64,000 bases of DNA from Leptodontidium sp. MPI-SDFR-AT-0119 (Eukaryota > Ascomycota > Leotiomycetes > Helotiales > Leptodontidiaceae): assembly GCA_020726505.1 (NCBI GenBank), contig JAHLEZ010000002.1, positions 2,294,001 to 2,358,000 on the forward strand. Reading direction: 5' to 3'. The translations under genes were made by a program, and so were the position numbers. Positions within the stretch are counted from its first letter, which is position 1; each line of letters opens with the position of its first letter. This document shows, piece by piece, positions 33,836-45,257 of this stretch. The notes beneath the pieces were generated by a model, which was not told the DNA's origin, searched no databases, and saw only the letters and a program-made list of their open reading frames with translations.

Positions 33836-35671
33836 TCACTTCTCCTCCCAGGGCGCGATAAGTTTTGGCTTCTTGCGTGGCGCAAGTCCCATATTCCTTC
33901 CGCTGCCACCTGCATTCGCCTTTTCCTTCGCCTTAGCATCAGCCTCCTCCTTCATGGCCTGAGCTCTCTTTTCGGCAGCCTCCAAAGCCAATGGTCTCAA
34001 CTTCTCACGACGCTTGGCATTGTGTTGAAGTCGAGCTTGTGCTAGAGCCTCACTGACAGGTCCACCGTGGACGAGTTCAGCCATGTTACGAGCGCTGGCG
34101 TCCCTCTGGTCGGCACGGAGACGGACTTTGTCAGGGTGGTAGCTGCAGTGGCGGGCATGAGCTGTCTCACCGATGCGCATGATGTTCTCCCAGGAGGCGA
34201 GGCACTCGAAGCACCATTGTTGACCGCAACGACCTGATTTTTGAGTTAGTACATCTGCCAAGAGCGGCTGTACGAGTGTTGGAGAGACTTACATTGTAAG
34301 TGGTCACAGCCATCAGTCTTTGTAACACCTTGGTTGCAAGCAGGGCAGACCTTGGAGTTCAGGGAAAGCAACTTGGCGGTAGCTTCATCAGCCTCAAGAC
34401 GCTCGATCTGAGACTCGTCACAGTCGAATTCCTCACAGGAAAAGCCCTCGTGCCATGGCAGCTTGTGAACAGTACAGGTCTTGAAGCCACAAGAGTCGCA
34501 GATCATGACGGGGTTCTCCTTGTGATTACCAGGGTGGGCTTGGCCGGATCCGCAGTTAGGACCAAGGCACATGATAAGACCAGGGGTTGCCATCAACACC
34601 AGGTACTCATAGCTATGAAGTGGTTAGCAACTGGTCATTTCAGGATGGAGGCAGATCGGTGGGGATAGAGAACAAATACCGAGAGATGATTGCTACAGTT
34701 CCATACTTCTTGACATCCTCCAGCTTGAAGAACTCGGGGCAAAGAACACAGTAAATCCGACGAGTTTCGCCATTGTCGAGCCCAGTTTGAATAGTTTTGC
34801 GGATGCAAGGAATGCAGACGACTTCCTCGTGGTCGTGATTGCAGGTGGCGGTGATCTTCGTTGACTCTGGGAAGTTGTCGGGGGCGAATTGTTCACAACA
34901 AATGCAGCACTCCTTGTAACCCTCGGGAATCTCTATACTTTGGCCCGGGCCAATGTAGTCTGAAGAGTCGCTCTCATCAGTTGCCTCATCATCCTCCCCC
35001 TCTTCACTCTCATCTTGCTCATCGCTATTATCCTCATCCTGACCCTGAGAGGCATCTTGCTCCTCGTCTTCCTCATTATCATCAATGCTGTCATCTGAAT
35101 TGTCCTCTTGATCCTCGGTTCCGTTGGCCTCGCCTATACCAGCAGCAGTGCCCCAGCCATGGGGTTGGAAGCCACCTGGGTAACTAGCATATGGATTTTG
35201 TGGGACGAAAGCATTCTCAGCGGTGTTCGATCTTTCATCACCGTTGATTGGGGGACCTTGAGCAGCAGAGGGACCTGGGAAGTCGCTCAAGCTACCACCG
35301 TCTCGGAGCCAATCACGAATGGGCTGCGAATCTTCATCAAGGAGGGAGTTCTCGAGGCTGGTAAGTGCCAAGTAAAGGGTAGAGCGAATGTTAGGGTTCT
35401 CAGGAAGTCGATTGTAGGCGCGCAAGATATGTTGCATCTTGCGGTTGTCGTGCTCTCGAAAGCTGAGCCCAAAGGCGGTCGAGGTTCCATCGGCGTTCAA
35501 CATCTTGACACGAGCAGATCTCGTGGTTTGCTGAAGGCTATCGCTGTTAGAACCAAACACTGAACAATGAACAACCGATGGGACGTGCTGGTTTTGGCGT
35601 TGTGAGTGGGAGCTTGTTTCGTTGGGAGAGTTGCGTTGTGGAAACAGAAAAGAATTTCGAGGGCGACTCAA
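33836..35671 (-). CDS. RBR (RING-IBR-RING) E3 ubiquitin ligase
   Basis: RBR ligases take ubiquitin from an E2 onto their own RING2 cysteine before passing it on. Three exons (35671-34680, 34612-34293, 34233-33836) give 569 residues. A long acidic stretch (about 187-237) precedes RING1 (about 255-311, CCICCEQF ... CIPC ... YCVLC). An IBR-like segment follows (about 346-395, CLGPNC ... CDSCGFKTC). RING2 runs from C420 (CPACNQGVTKTDGCDHLQC) and continues CRCGQQWCFEC; the likely catalytic cysteine is C433, in the GC-x-H context seen in parkin-type RING2. A Lys/Glu/Ala-rich C-terminus ends APWEEK. Both introns interrupt the IBR-RING2 part and their removal is needed for the motifs. The start at 35671 is the first ATG of the frame; a later Met at residue 57 is possible. 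Confidence 0.88.
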
Positions 35672-36714
35672 GAAAAGATATGTGAGATTAAACTTAATAT
35701 AACACGTGATATCCTTCTGGTAAATCTAAATTATTGTAGGATTTTGTTGTCTTTGTGAGTCTTTGAAGGTGAAGATGGGGCATTCATGATAAAGATGTCG
35801 TTGCCTTATCAAGTGAGCTAAGCGAGGTCCTGGACTAGGCGGCCAATGAGCCTTCTGGCCTTCTTTGGAATGAGTGCGACCTTCCTTTGAATTTGCAGCA
35901 GAGCATGAAAGAAGCTCTGAATCCCCTCAAACGAGATTATTGGCCATTGTACCTATTTTTCGGCCTTTGTACCCTAGTTTAATCCAAGCGAACCTCAGGG
36001 GTTAAGTCTGGTTACATTGCCGCTGGCAGCAAGCTAAGAACCACTATTTCGACGAGCAGCCGTGGCGACAGCCCCCGCCAAATGGCTTATTTAATAAGTA
36101 ATTTGATGCTCCTGATTGCATTTGTCCTAAATATTCGCTCAAAATTTAGAATTCCTCAGCATTTGCACACAGAACGTGGGGACATTAGACTAAACAAACT
36201 TTCATGCTTTAAAAGGCGGATCCTTTGGCGGGAAATTCATGGGAGGTAGTTTCCGGCATCTGATAACATCAGAATAGAAACTATACCATGGAATTCGATT
36301 GCTGAAGAAGCCAGAAGTGAGCGATAAAAACCTTCCATGGCCCTCTGTCAGATATGAAAGCCATCGCAGTTGATCAATAAGAGTTCTTTGCAGCGCCCCC
36401 CCCCCCCCCCCCCCCCCCCCCCCAGCCCCCCCCACCCCAAAAACCATCATCTAATCTTACTTGTTGGATTTCCCTTTATCGGCTATACCTCTGAGAGCGA
36501 ATCATGTAAAAATATAGAAAGACAGAGCACAAACATTAACAAGCAAACCGAGTCTCAAAGGAGGGTAGTACTTTGGGTCCCCCACATAGGTCCAATCAAA
36601 ACCGAAACCTCCCAGTACTCCAGTCCATTACTCCCACAACTCCAAAGTTCTTCTGGAGTGTCTCTCATATATATTAACCGTTCTCCTTAAAAATTATCTA
36701 AGAAACCGAAGAGT
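35672..36714. other. Intergenic region with a poly-C tract
   Basis: One kilobase between the RBR promoter and the HET pseudogene. It is not coding. It contains a long C homopolymer at 36396-36438. Confidence 0.4.
36396..36438. repeat. Poly-C tract (28 C, AG, then C-rich)
   Basis: An uninterrupted run of 28 C is followed by AG, eight C, A and four C. The true length is uncertain because such runs are hard to sequence. Confidence 0.85.
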
Positions 36715-38604
36715 TTAACAAAAACAGAACTCCGTAGAATCCACACCATCCTTGCTGTAAGCCTCACCATCCATCAGGCCATGAACATAACAAGAGCTAA
36801 GGAACTGATACCGCACATTATCTACTGGTCTTACAACATACGGGAGCTCTCTGCCATCCAAAATGCAAACAATATCTCCCCTTCTAATCGACCTCATTCC
36901 TTGACCAAGCCGCGAATTCTCCGTCGTGAACATACTCCAGCCCTCCGCACGAGAGTTGACAGCAGACTCAATTTGGAGTAAATGGGTCCGTAAAGGCTCC
37001 TGTGTCTCTGGAACAACGACACCGGGTCGAAAGAAGTTATGTAAGTAAATCTTGAAGTTTTCTGAGTACTCTGGAGGTGGTTTATCCGCGCCGGCTGTGA
37101 GGTTGAATACCAACATCCGCCAGAAGGATTCGAAAAGATTGTCACGCTGTTCTTCGTCGAGGTTTCGTAGCCAACAATCTCCTTGCGAAATGCGAGCCAC
37201 TTTTTCAACCGTTGAACCCAAATTTCAGCGGGTGATAATCCTTCCATGTCAATGCAGTACACTTCGTCGAGTGGTGGCGCCGTGTCTTTGATTGTGTCCA
37301 CTATTTTCCCCCATGAAAACAGCAAGTTCCCATCTTTAGATACGCGGACTCTTGGGCTTGAGTCACCATTTGCATGGTAGGGCAATCCATCCCCCATTCG
37401 CATACGAATCAATGGGTTGGTCAACTCCAGGCGAGTGAAGTCGGGTACCCAGCTCGGTAGATTCCGCACACCAGATTAAGGAGGGGTATAATTAACGCTG
37501 AGTGGATACATGGATCCCTTCTGAACGAGGCAACCAATGACAAACTTCTTGAATATATCCTCGACTGAAAGGGAGTAGTTTGAAATAAGTGAATCCCCGT
37601 ACAGCTTCACGTCTCCGAGTCCCAGCAACGCGTATATTGCATCTCGTGGGTCCGTACACTTGAAAAATCTAGTTGACACCACGGACTCTAAAAGCGGTGC
37701 ATGGTCGTTCTTTCGAGAGTCCCTTCGTATGAGACCCATAATCACAATTCCGGCATGGGATCCAGCGGCTCCCTCACCGGGGTCAATGATGTAGCTGAAG
37801 ACATCACTCTTATATATACACCAGTAGACATCTGACAGCACAGACCACGAAATGGTCTTGAAACCACATAAGACAGTAGCTGCTGGAGCATTAGCGATCT
37901 CTTGCAGAAACCATCATCGTAGAAACCAAGGCTACCAGATCAAGCGAACGAAAGCCTTCGTCCACATGTCCCGCGTGCGTAGGAGGTTTGAGAATGCAGA
38001 CGAATCCGGGAGAAAGGTATTCTCAAAAGACAGTTCCTCGTAGGGGTAATCCTCTTTGGTTTTCAAGAATACTTCATGAAGCTCTTCTACCGTCTTGAAG
38101 GTGCCGCTTAGGTCGTCGATGTCTTCGCCAATCCAGACGAGTACTTGGTAGCAGCGTGAATATATCTCACCCATGAGAGCTACCTGAAGGGACTTTTCAT
38201 CGTTGTCTTGCTGATTTATACAGATGGCGTCTGCCCAGATAACTCGTTCTACAGTCTCCAATCGCAGATGGCGGAGAGCACCATGAAGGCCTTAGTTCTT
38301 GGCTTAGCTCTGATCCTTAAATCGTCAAAGATTTTGTTATGAAGTGCTTACTGATAGTCACAGTCATAAGACATCACTCGCACAAGATTTCCTTAGTCTG
38401 AGACGAATCGCCCCAGACATACGATAGAGCTTCGTACTGGGGTTTGCTCTCGAGATTCACATGTTTGATGTGGCAGGAAATCGAGTCTTCTTAGGCACCA
38501 GGCTGGAGTATAAGAAGTCGAATAGATGACCTAGATTCAAGCTTTTCGTACTGGAATCCAGTGGTAGGCTCTATGAGCTCATCTCGGGTAGATATTTCTT
38601 CCAT
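36715..38604 (-). pseudogene. HET-domain (heterokaryon incompatibility) gene, inactivated
   Basis: HET proteins trigger cell death after fusion of unlike hyphae. From an ATG at 38604 a single frame, with one 61-base intron (38351-38291), carries the HET landmarks: RLLILQPG, YEALSYVWGD, ALRHLRL, VIWADAICINQQD, YSRCYQVLVWIGE, WFLQE, CTDPRDAIYALLGL and LPSWVPDF. That frame is broken by five stops: TAA at 38493-38491, TGA at 38376-38374, TAG at 37934-37932, TGA at 37916-37914 and TAA at 37478-37476. Near 37228 the reading shifts by one base, after which the typical C-terminus follows (CILDGRELPYVVRP and CYVHGLMDGEAY), ending at 36715. Each stop is one C-to-T change from CAA, CAG or CGA, which fits RIP or methyl-cytosine deamination. 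Spliced use of only the later part would lack the start of the HET domain. Confidence 0.85.
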
Positions 38605-39005
38605 CGTGTGGGTGCAATCTTTTAGCTTCTGGAACGGAAGTAAGCAGCTTAAAGTTCAGAGGTAGCCAGCGGGGCGGGGACGACAGAGAAAGCCAAATAG
38701 ATAGCAGGGTTAGTTGAAACAAATAGATCCGAGAACTTGCATCATGCATGCACGCCACAATATATATTGAAATCCTTGATCTGGGGTGGCCATTGCCACG
38801 GCTTGGATAGCACATTCTGGTTGCGAATTCAGACATCACATCCTCGATATACTCATGGTATTCTATATGGCACATGAATACTTCAACCTACCACTAAAAA
38901 ATCAGCAACTTATGATACAGATGTAAGGTGATGGAAATATATATGGGCATCCAATCCCAATCTACCCCTCTATTTTGGCCCCCAAATGCGGGGTCAGAAA
39001 GCATT
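38605..39005. other. Intergenic region between the HET pseudogene and the P450 gene
   Basis: About 400 bases with no supported gene. It should hold the HET promoter and the P450 3' end. Confidence 0.4.
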
Positions 39006-40889
39006 TCACAAAGGCCTCTCCCGAATCAAAACCTGTGCTTTCGGGTCTGGTGCATTCCTATGCTGGAACTTGATACTCTCTGGCCGCTTTTCTCCTTCCT
39101 TCAATTTGATATCGTATTTACTCAAAAGAGAAACAATAATCAATTTTATTTCAGCGCTCGCGTACCATCTCCCAGGACACGCATGCCGACCAGCACCGAA
39201 ATGGAGTTGAGTACTGTTGATGCTCGTGAGCTGATGTTTATTCTTTGCTTGGGGTGAAGATTCTCGGAGTTTGTAGAAACGTAGACCGTCGAATGTGTCG
39301 CCATCAGGGAATATGGAATTGTCTGTTGAGATGGCGTTCGCGGGTGCAAATATGAGCGTTCCGGCGGGTAGGATGGTCCCATCGTAAAGTGTTACAGGGC
39401 GGAGAGCTTTGCGTTGGAAAGAAACTGGCAGAGAAAGATATTCTTAGCATGGGGGTGTTTGAGAGAAAAGGTACTTTGTGATCTTACCTAAAGACAAATT
39501 GTTACATCGAAGGGTTTCATTCAAGAAACTATCCATCTTCTTCAACTTCTCCATACTCTCCAGCATAAACTCCTCACCGTATTCTTTCTTGACACTCTCA
39601 TACTCTTCTCTCAATATTGAAACGTATTCAGGGTAGGCGGCAAGATTCAGTACGACATTGGTTGTCAAGTGAGAGACAGTATGAATAGACAGAGCTCCTA
39701 TGGCAAGCTGACCGATACCGAAGAAAGTGTAGTTTTTTCTATCTTCGTCGGGAACCACATCCCTCAGCCATTCAATGGCATCGTTCGGTTTTTCATAACC
39801 AGGAAGAAGTTCTTCCTGCTCTCTTTTCTGGATGATCGGCTGTAAAAGCTCTCGCGCTCGAATATTCTGGTGACGGCACTTTTTGATCTCGGGAATGAAG
39901 TAGCTGCCAATAGGTCGAAGGAAAGCTGGGAGCATTTTCAGTTTCACGGCTGAGAGAAAAACATTTCGTGTCCACTGTTGGGCTAATTAGCAATGCCAAT
40001 CCTCAATGCGGATTCATAGTTCACCTCTGAGCTGATATCGATCCATTCTTCATTACGGTTCAGGCTTGGGCCGACGGACATTCTTCCCGAAATTCTGCAA
40101 ATCAACCTTAGAACGGTGCCATATGCAGTAATAGGAGTCCAGTCTAGAAGTGATCAGTAAGTAAATTTTGAGAACGATATTTGTGAGAGGACCTTGGCAG
40201 ACTGGTAACTCTGCCGGAAACGCGGCATCAATCTCCCCTTGAATGTTCGGAAATACCTTCGCTAGTTGAATCGTCGTCAGCTTGAGTTTTTGGCTGAAGG
40301 ACTGACCATTTGAATTCCTCAATATCTGAGTCGCCTTCACATACCCAAGTTTCTATTCAGGTCGGAGGATATGACAGCGTCAACATAATCAAGCATCTCA
40401 GGCCCGACGGGCGCCATGGTGTAGGCGACCTGCATGAACTGAGACCAATTATTAGAACCTCTGAATAAGTAACACCAGACAAAGCATTTGGTACTAACGT
40501 CTCTCAACTGAGAAGTAAGAGTATGGTCTGGCAGCATTTTCAGTCCATCGACGTACTTTGGCGGCAGAGAAACCTGCTCCCCTTGCGAAGTCCAGACTCC
40601 GAACGGTTTGTCGTAGAACTACAAAATTAAAAATCTGAACATGTCGATGACACGGATGTGTGAATTTTCTAACCTTGTAGTATCCTTCGCGAAGTAAGTT
40701 AGCACTGTCAAACATCCACCGCTTGTTAAAGGAGAAAAATGCATTATCACGGTCGGCGTATAATGGAATATCCGGTTCTGGTTTGCCACTGAAATAGAAG
40801 AAGAAAACCCAGCTGACAACAAAGAAGATTATTAAAGTTGAAATAAAGGAAGTCAAGTAGATGTCCTGAAATATTACTTGCGGTAACAT
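39006..40889 (-). CDS. Cytochrome P450 monooxygenase
   Basis: A microsomal, heme-thiolate monooxygenase of unknown substrate. Seven exons (40889-40674, 40618-40499, 40438-40345, 40261-40193, 40143-40025, 39974-39488, 39424-39006) splice to 507 residues. Residues about 14-35 form a membrane anchor (FISTLIIFFVVSWVFFFYF). The ExxR pair is E359-R362 (NETLR), the PERF-like element reads FDGLRFYK, and the heme loop is FGAGRHACPGRW with ligand C451. The I-helix region reads GIGQLAIGALSIHTVSHLTT, without the usual AGxDTT, as in several fungal P450s of the kaurene-oxidase-like kind. The third intron was placed by its CTGACG branch site and by the join RNL/AKVFPNIQ. The fourth intron has a weak GTCCTC donor. 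The neighbours (HET pseudogene, MITE) suggest no pathway. Confidence 0.9.
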
Positions 40890-42146
40890 GATTGAGGTGG
40901 CTTGGGAATAATTCCGAGATTGAATTTATAAGTACTCTCGCCTTGATAATACAAGGGAGATGGCGTTGCTTTTATCCAAACCTCGCTATTGGGGCTGCGA
41001 CTAGTGAAGATAGTGAGGTACAGATCGCACTCGAATTAAGATAGCCGAGGAACAACCTGCCCGACATCAACGTCGTCATCCCGCTATCGTATCTGCCGCC
41101 GTCTCCGTCAAATTCTCTGGGGATATCCTCTTTCCCTCATTTTCGGCGGTCACGAAACATCCCCGGTTCCTTGTGCAGCGATTCCGCATTGCACTTGAGA
41201 AATATTTGGAGATAGAATCGACTTAGTGATATTCACTGCTGATGACTTCAAAACTCAAAGCTTTCTTCATCTTGGTTCAAAGCGTGCTGCAGAAACAAAC
41301 TGGCCAGGAGACCCTGCATCTTTCCAGTGCTAGAATGATGATCATCCCCTCGCTTAGCCCCTTTCAGCAAGCGAGCTCGGTGAGGCTATTCGCAAGTTGG
41401 TAATGATCGCGCCTTCTACCGAGCCTAGCTATTTCTGACTAGCGGTGCTTACCTGGATGGATTGCGATAAATGAAGCACAAGTATCTGTAACCTTTGATG
41501 CAGCACGGAAATGTATGTTCTTGAGAGATTTTTCTGGGTATCCAAGTGAAGTTTACCTTCTCGGTGGGCCATCTGGACCCTGGCAACAGCAGGGCAACCC
41601 ACGTAGCCTCCAATTTTCTTCCCTTCACTGCCCTGCGATAGAATACAAATAAGCGGTTCATCTCCACGGACAGATGGCCGAGCTGGCTATGGCACCAGGT
41701 TAGGGTCTTCTTAACAACTATCTCCTGGTCACGAAAGTGGCGTGGGTTCGGTACGATTAGCCCTAATCCAACATGATCCTCAACGTCTTCTGACTTCCCA
41801 TATAATCTCAAACGACAATTGAGCCCACTAAGGTCCATTCCCGTCTTTGGACCTGAGCAGAGCCCCGAATCCTGAGCACACTAATGAGTCAGCTGGATCA
41901 TGCTCAGGGGTCCCTTTCTGGCTCCCTCGAGAATCGGTTACAGTTTCCATATTGTCCATATATAGAACCTTGCAAATCCTAGTGCCTGTAACACAGCCTC
42001 CTTTGAGCCTATCAAGATGTCGCGACTGTATCTGTTCTCGCTCCCCTGTCACACTTATCAAGGGTCCTTGCCGGAGCTAACTTGGGTCCCCTTTTTAGCC
42101 GAAAATTCGCGAATCGAAGAAGCCTCGCTTAAATGACCCTTGAGAC
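40890..42146. other. Intergenic region left of the MITE
   Basis: Contains the P450 promoter. Minus-strand frames at 41449-41838 and 41828-42061 overlap in different phases and match nothing I recognise, so no gene is called. Confidence 0.4.
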
Positions 42147-42394
42147 CTGTACGGGGTGATATTAAGTGGCCGATCGAGGCACACCCGAACACCAAACCCC
42201 GAGTTTTAAAAGTCAATCTCTTTAACACAACACGATATGAATTTCATTTCGTCTTTGCAAAGTCATTAGAAATACCTATTGGAGCTTTATACGTTTTATC
42301 GATTTGTTTTTATTAGAATGCGCTGTTCAAAACCGCAGTTTTACTGTATTGGGGTGTGTCGCTAAAATCAGCCACTTAATATCACCCCGTACAG
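42147..42394. mobile_element. MITE-like element, 248 bases, with 24-base perfect terminal inverted repeats
   Basis: The left end CTGTACGGGGTGATATTAAG continues TGGC (42147-42170) and its exact reverse complement lies at 42371-42394. The match weakens inward but partly continues (GGCACACCC against its mirror GGGTGTGTC). The bases AC flank both sides, so a 2-base target duplication is possible. There is no open frame inside, so it must have moved with a transposase supplied elsewhere. The family is not identified. Confidence 0.8.
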
Positions 42395-43573
42395 ACCTCC
42401 TCAATTCTCCCCAAACAAACCCAACTCGCATACGAGTGTACGATTTCAATTTTTTTCAAGAGCTTATTTAACTTAGATACTACAAAGATTCGCGCGCGAC
42501 AGATGATTTTACATAGTTATCTAAAAAGGTGCAAAAGCCGGCACTACGAATCCTAGCGTCAGTTAACGTCCGGGCTCCCGGCTCCTTCTATTCATACAAG
42601 ACGAGGCACAGTCTTGCTAGGAGCGACGTTGCACTAATCAAGGGGAATACAACGTCCCGGTGCTTCCGTTTGACAAGGTATCGTGCAGGATTAGGTAATA
42701 TCGGCACGACTCTGCAGCTGCAAGAGCAAGTGAGCATTATGAGATATATGCAGAGTGAAATTGCACAAGAAGCATGGTTTATACTAGGGTTCGGCCCTCA
42801 AGACTTTATGATCGCCGTGGGAAGATAGGGCAGACTCTACCGTGCCTACTCACCGTTGTGTGTTCCATGTAGTGGCGATGCCGTGTCAACGAGGAATCAG
42901 CAAGGTCCATTGGCTTTGGGAGATTCATGTAGATCCTAGCAAGGCAGAATTATATCGGCGTTGACGCCAAAACTGTGGTAGCAAAAAGGGATGAAGGATC
43001 AGATCGGTAGGGGAGAGAAACCCTAGCAGTCATGATAACACGCACGCGCTGAAATTATCAAGTCACGGGGCGAATAGGCTCCCTCTAGCTGAACTCTCGG
43101 CCAGTCCCAATGCGGGAGCACGCAGGGTCGAAGGCAGCGGCAATCAAAGCACGAAATCAGATACTTAGTAAAACATCATAAAATAAATCAAGGCGTTGAT
43201 ATCGGAAAGACAAGAGGGGAAAGGCAGAAATAATTGCTGTATTACACAATAAAGTACAGCCTGTAGAACATTGGGTACATCCCTCTGTAGTGTATGTATT
43301 GTATGCTGAACTGAGCAAGACCCCCTCCCTTTCCGACAAATGCTACTCAAGGTAATGAACAATGTTCGATATTTCTAGTGTTGTAGGGTCTTAATTAACT
43401 GGAGCAGCCAATGTGGGGAAGTCTTCGTGCGGTATCAAGACGGAGAAAAGGGTCCGCTGGTGGACTTCGCACGGGGATGCATTGTTGACATTGTGATGAA
43501 TCTGATTAATTTGATCTGCGTCAACACAAGTGGTCGCTAACATACCATCAGCCCATTGGATTCTGAGTTGTAC
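42395..43573. other. Intergenic region right of the MITE
   Basis: No supported gene. The stretch from 42500 to 43150 is of mixed composition with only short frames. Confidence 0.4.
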
Positions 43574-44173
43574 TTACTCGGAGGGTGGGGTATCTGGTTT
43601 CTTGTTGCGCAAACTCCGCCGTGTGCCAGTTGGTCCACTCGATTCTGAAGATGCCTTTGACACCCTCACAGGCTTCTTCCGCGTATGGCCAATACTGCGC
43701 TGTCGATGATGTGGTTTACGCTGCTGAAGTGCGTTGGCTAGCACTGGGAGACAGTTCGAAACGAAGGCCTCATAACTGTGGAGAGTGTGTTGCTCATCAA
43801 GGGCTGATAAGAAGACCGACTTCTGGGATTGGTCTTGAAAAATATTGGCGCGGGGCAGCATGATCTCGTACGCTTGCTCCAGGAATTTCTAGCGAGACCA
43901 GGTGTTTCTCTGCTCCATAACACTCCTCACTTTGAACTCAACATCCGCTGGAGTAACACCACCAGCTACTTCGATCAAAAGCCCCCAAAACTTGTCTTCA
44001 TGTATGCGTGGGATGCTTTCGCAGTTGTATTCGCGATTCCACTTCTCAGCATTCTCGATGGAGATTCCGTAGCTAGGCAGGCTATATTTGATCGAGATAG
44101 GTGCCTGAGTTGAACACGGTGTTGATATTGTTGATAATGAAGGGCTCAAGAGCCTGCTCTGCTTAGTATTCAT
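43574..44173 (-). pseudogene. Hypothetical protein gene, either interrupted by a TAG or with a 42-base intron
   Basis: One frame runs from an ATG at 44173 to a stop at 43574 and is broken once, by TAG at 43891-43889 (context WSR-stop-KFLEQAYEIMLPRAN). Two readings are possible. The first is a C-to-T change in a CAG codon, as in the nearby decayed genes. The second is a very short intron from a GTGAGG donor to that same TAG acceptor, which would join VEFK to KFLEQAYE in frame. No branch site is evident in it. The protein would have about 180 residues: a Ser-rich start, a region with GISIENAEKWNREYNCESIP, and a basic C-terminal tail (RRSLRNKKPD). The end GAGTAAGT also looks like a splice donor, so a further exon is possible. 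I recognise no family. Confidence 0.45.
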
Positions 44174-44273
44174 GTTGATGGACTGGTGGTTGGAGTATGT
44201 TTAAGGCTGCCTCTGCGTGCCCTCTTCACAGTTCGTAAGCCAATCTCCTTTGTTCGCGGCAATTGATCTAACC

Positions 44274-45152
44274 ATGTCTCTCGGCGTTAGCACCTTCAAT
44301 ACATCAAAAGCGGTAGAAACCGGCGATGCTGTAGATTTGACCCTCCCCGATAACCCCAACCTCCGAGCAATCCTTTTCCCGAAATCAGAATCAGCACTCT
44401 ACTTTACCCGCCTTCAATAGAACGATAGTGTGCCCATTTTAGCCAAAAAGAACATCTGTTTACCATCACCCGACGCCAGCTTTTCCGAAGGCGAAGGCAG
44501 CCCTGCGCTAAATGAGGATACGTCGAAAACCCAGACCCACACCATCAGGCGAAGGCGCAACCAAAGCCAAGCTGTCATCCTGCTCGAGCAATCAGAGAAT
44601 GCAGAAAAGTTTACGCTTGGTGGGTCATCGAATAATGAAGTGATCCTTAAGCATCCTCATTCCGCTGATGAGGACTCATGTTACATCAACTTTGTAAGCA
44701 TCGACTGTTCAGCGAACTCTTCTCCCGGACTAATTACATCCAAAGTCAATCGATCGAGAAGTAGTACGTTCGTACTATAGAAGCAATCCTAACCCTGGTT
44801 CCACTTGAGAACACCTTATGGCGATCTGTATTTCAAGATGACAAGATTTATTTCGCCACTTGCTTTGACCGAGAATCTCACACGTGAAATCATATTATGT
44901 CATGCGTATCACAAGTATAGACTTGTCAGAGGCAGATCTCGGTCACAAGTTGTATCCGATCTGAGACTCTACCTTTTTGTCATACATTTCGACGCCTCTA
45001 GTAAGGGCCTGAGTGAGGGCTTAAGGGATTGTCGTGAAATAAAGTCAACACTAATCTACACAAACCCCAGCATCCTCCAGAATACCAGGATCATCTTCAA
45101 ACAACACCTCGGCCAAGCGACTTTCTGCCTCCTTCGCATCCCAGTTATATAG
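44274..45152 (+). pseudogene. Decayed gene with an FHA-like segment
   Basis: A frame starting MSLGVSTFNTSKAVE at 44274 reads FTRLQ and then meets TAG at 44418-44420. It continues in the same frame for over 100 codons (NDSVPILAKKNICLPSPD and so on) and includes FTLGGSSNNEVILKHP, which resembles the phosphopeptide-binding core of an FHA domain. After a possible GTAAGC donor at about 44694 the frame meets TAG and TAA near 44778-44792. It then reopens (RTPYGDLYFKMTRF) to 45152. In several fungal proteins an FHA segment of this type precedes a kinase-like domain, but no kinase motifs are seen here, so the gene appears truncated as well as interrupted. The FHA label is an inference from one segment. 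The first TAG cannot be removed by any visible intron. Confidence 0.5.
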
Positions 45153-45257
45153 AATCCGATCTTTCGACTCCACCATCTTTCTCTCCACAAAAAGTTTCAT
45201 AGCTTTTCTTTCCTTGCTAGTCAAGAGACTTACTCTCGTCTTCCATAGGTCATTGTT

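Noticed and set aside
41449..42061. Two overlapping minus-strand frames (129 and 77 codons) beside the MITE
   Set aside because: They overlap in different phases, have no domain, and cannot be joined by a plausible intron.
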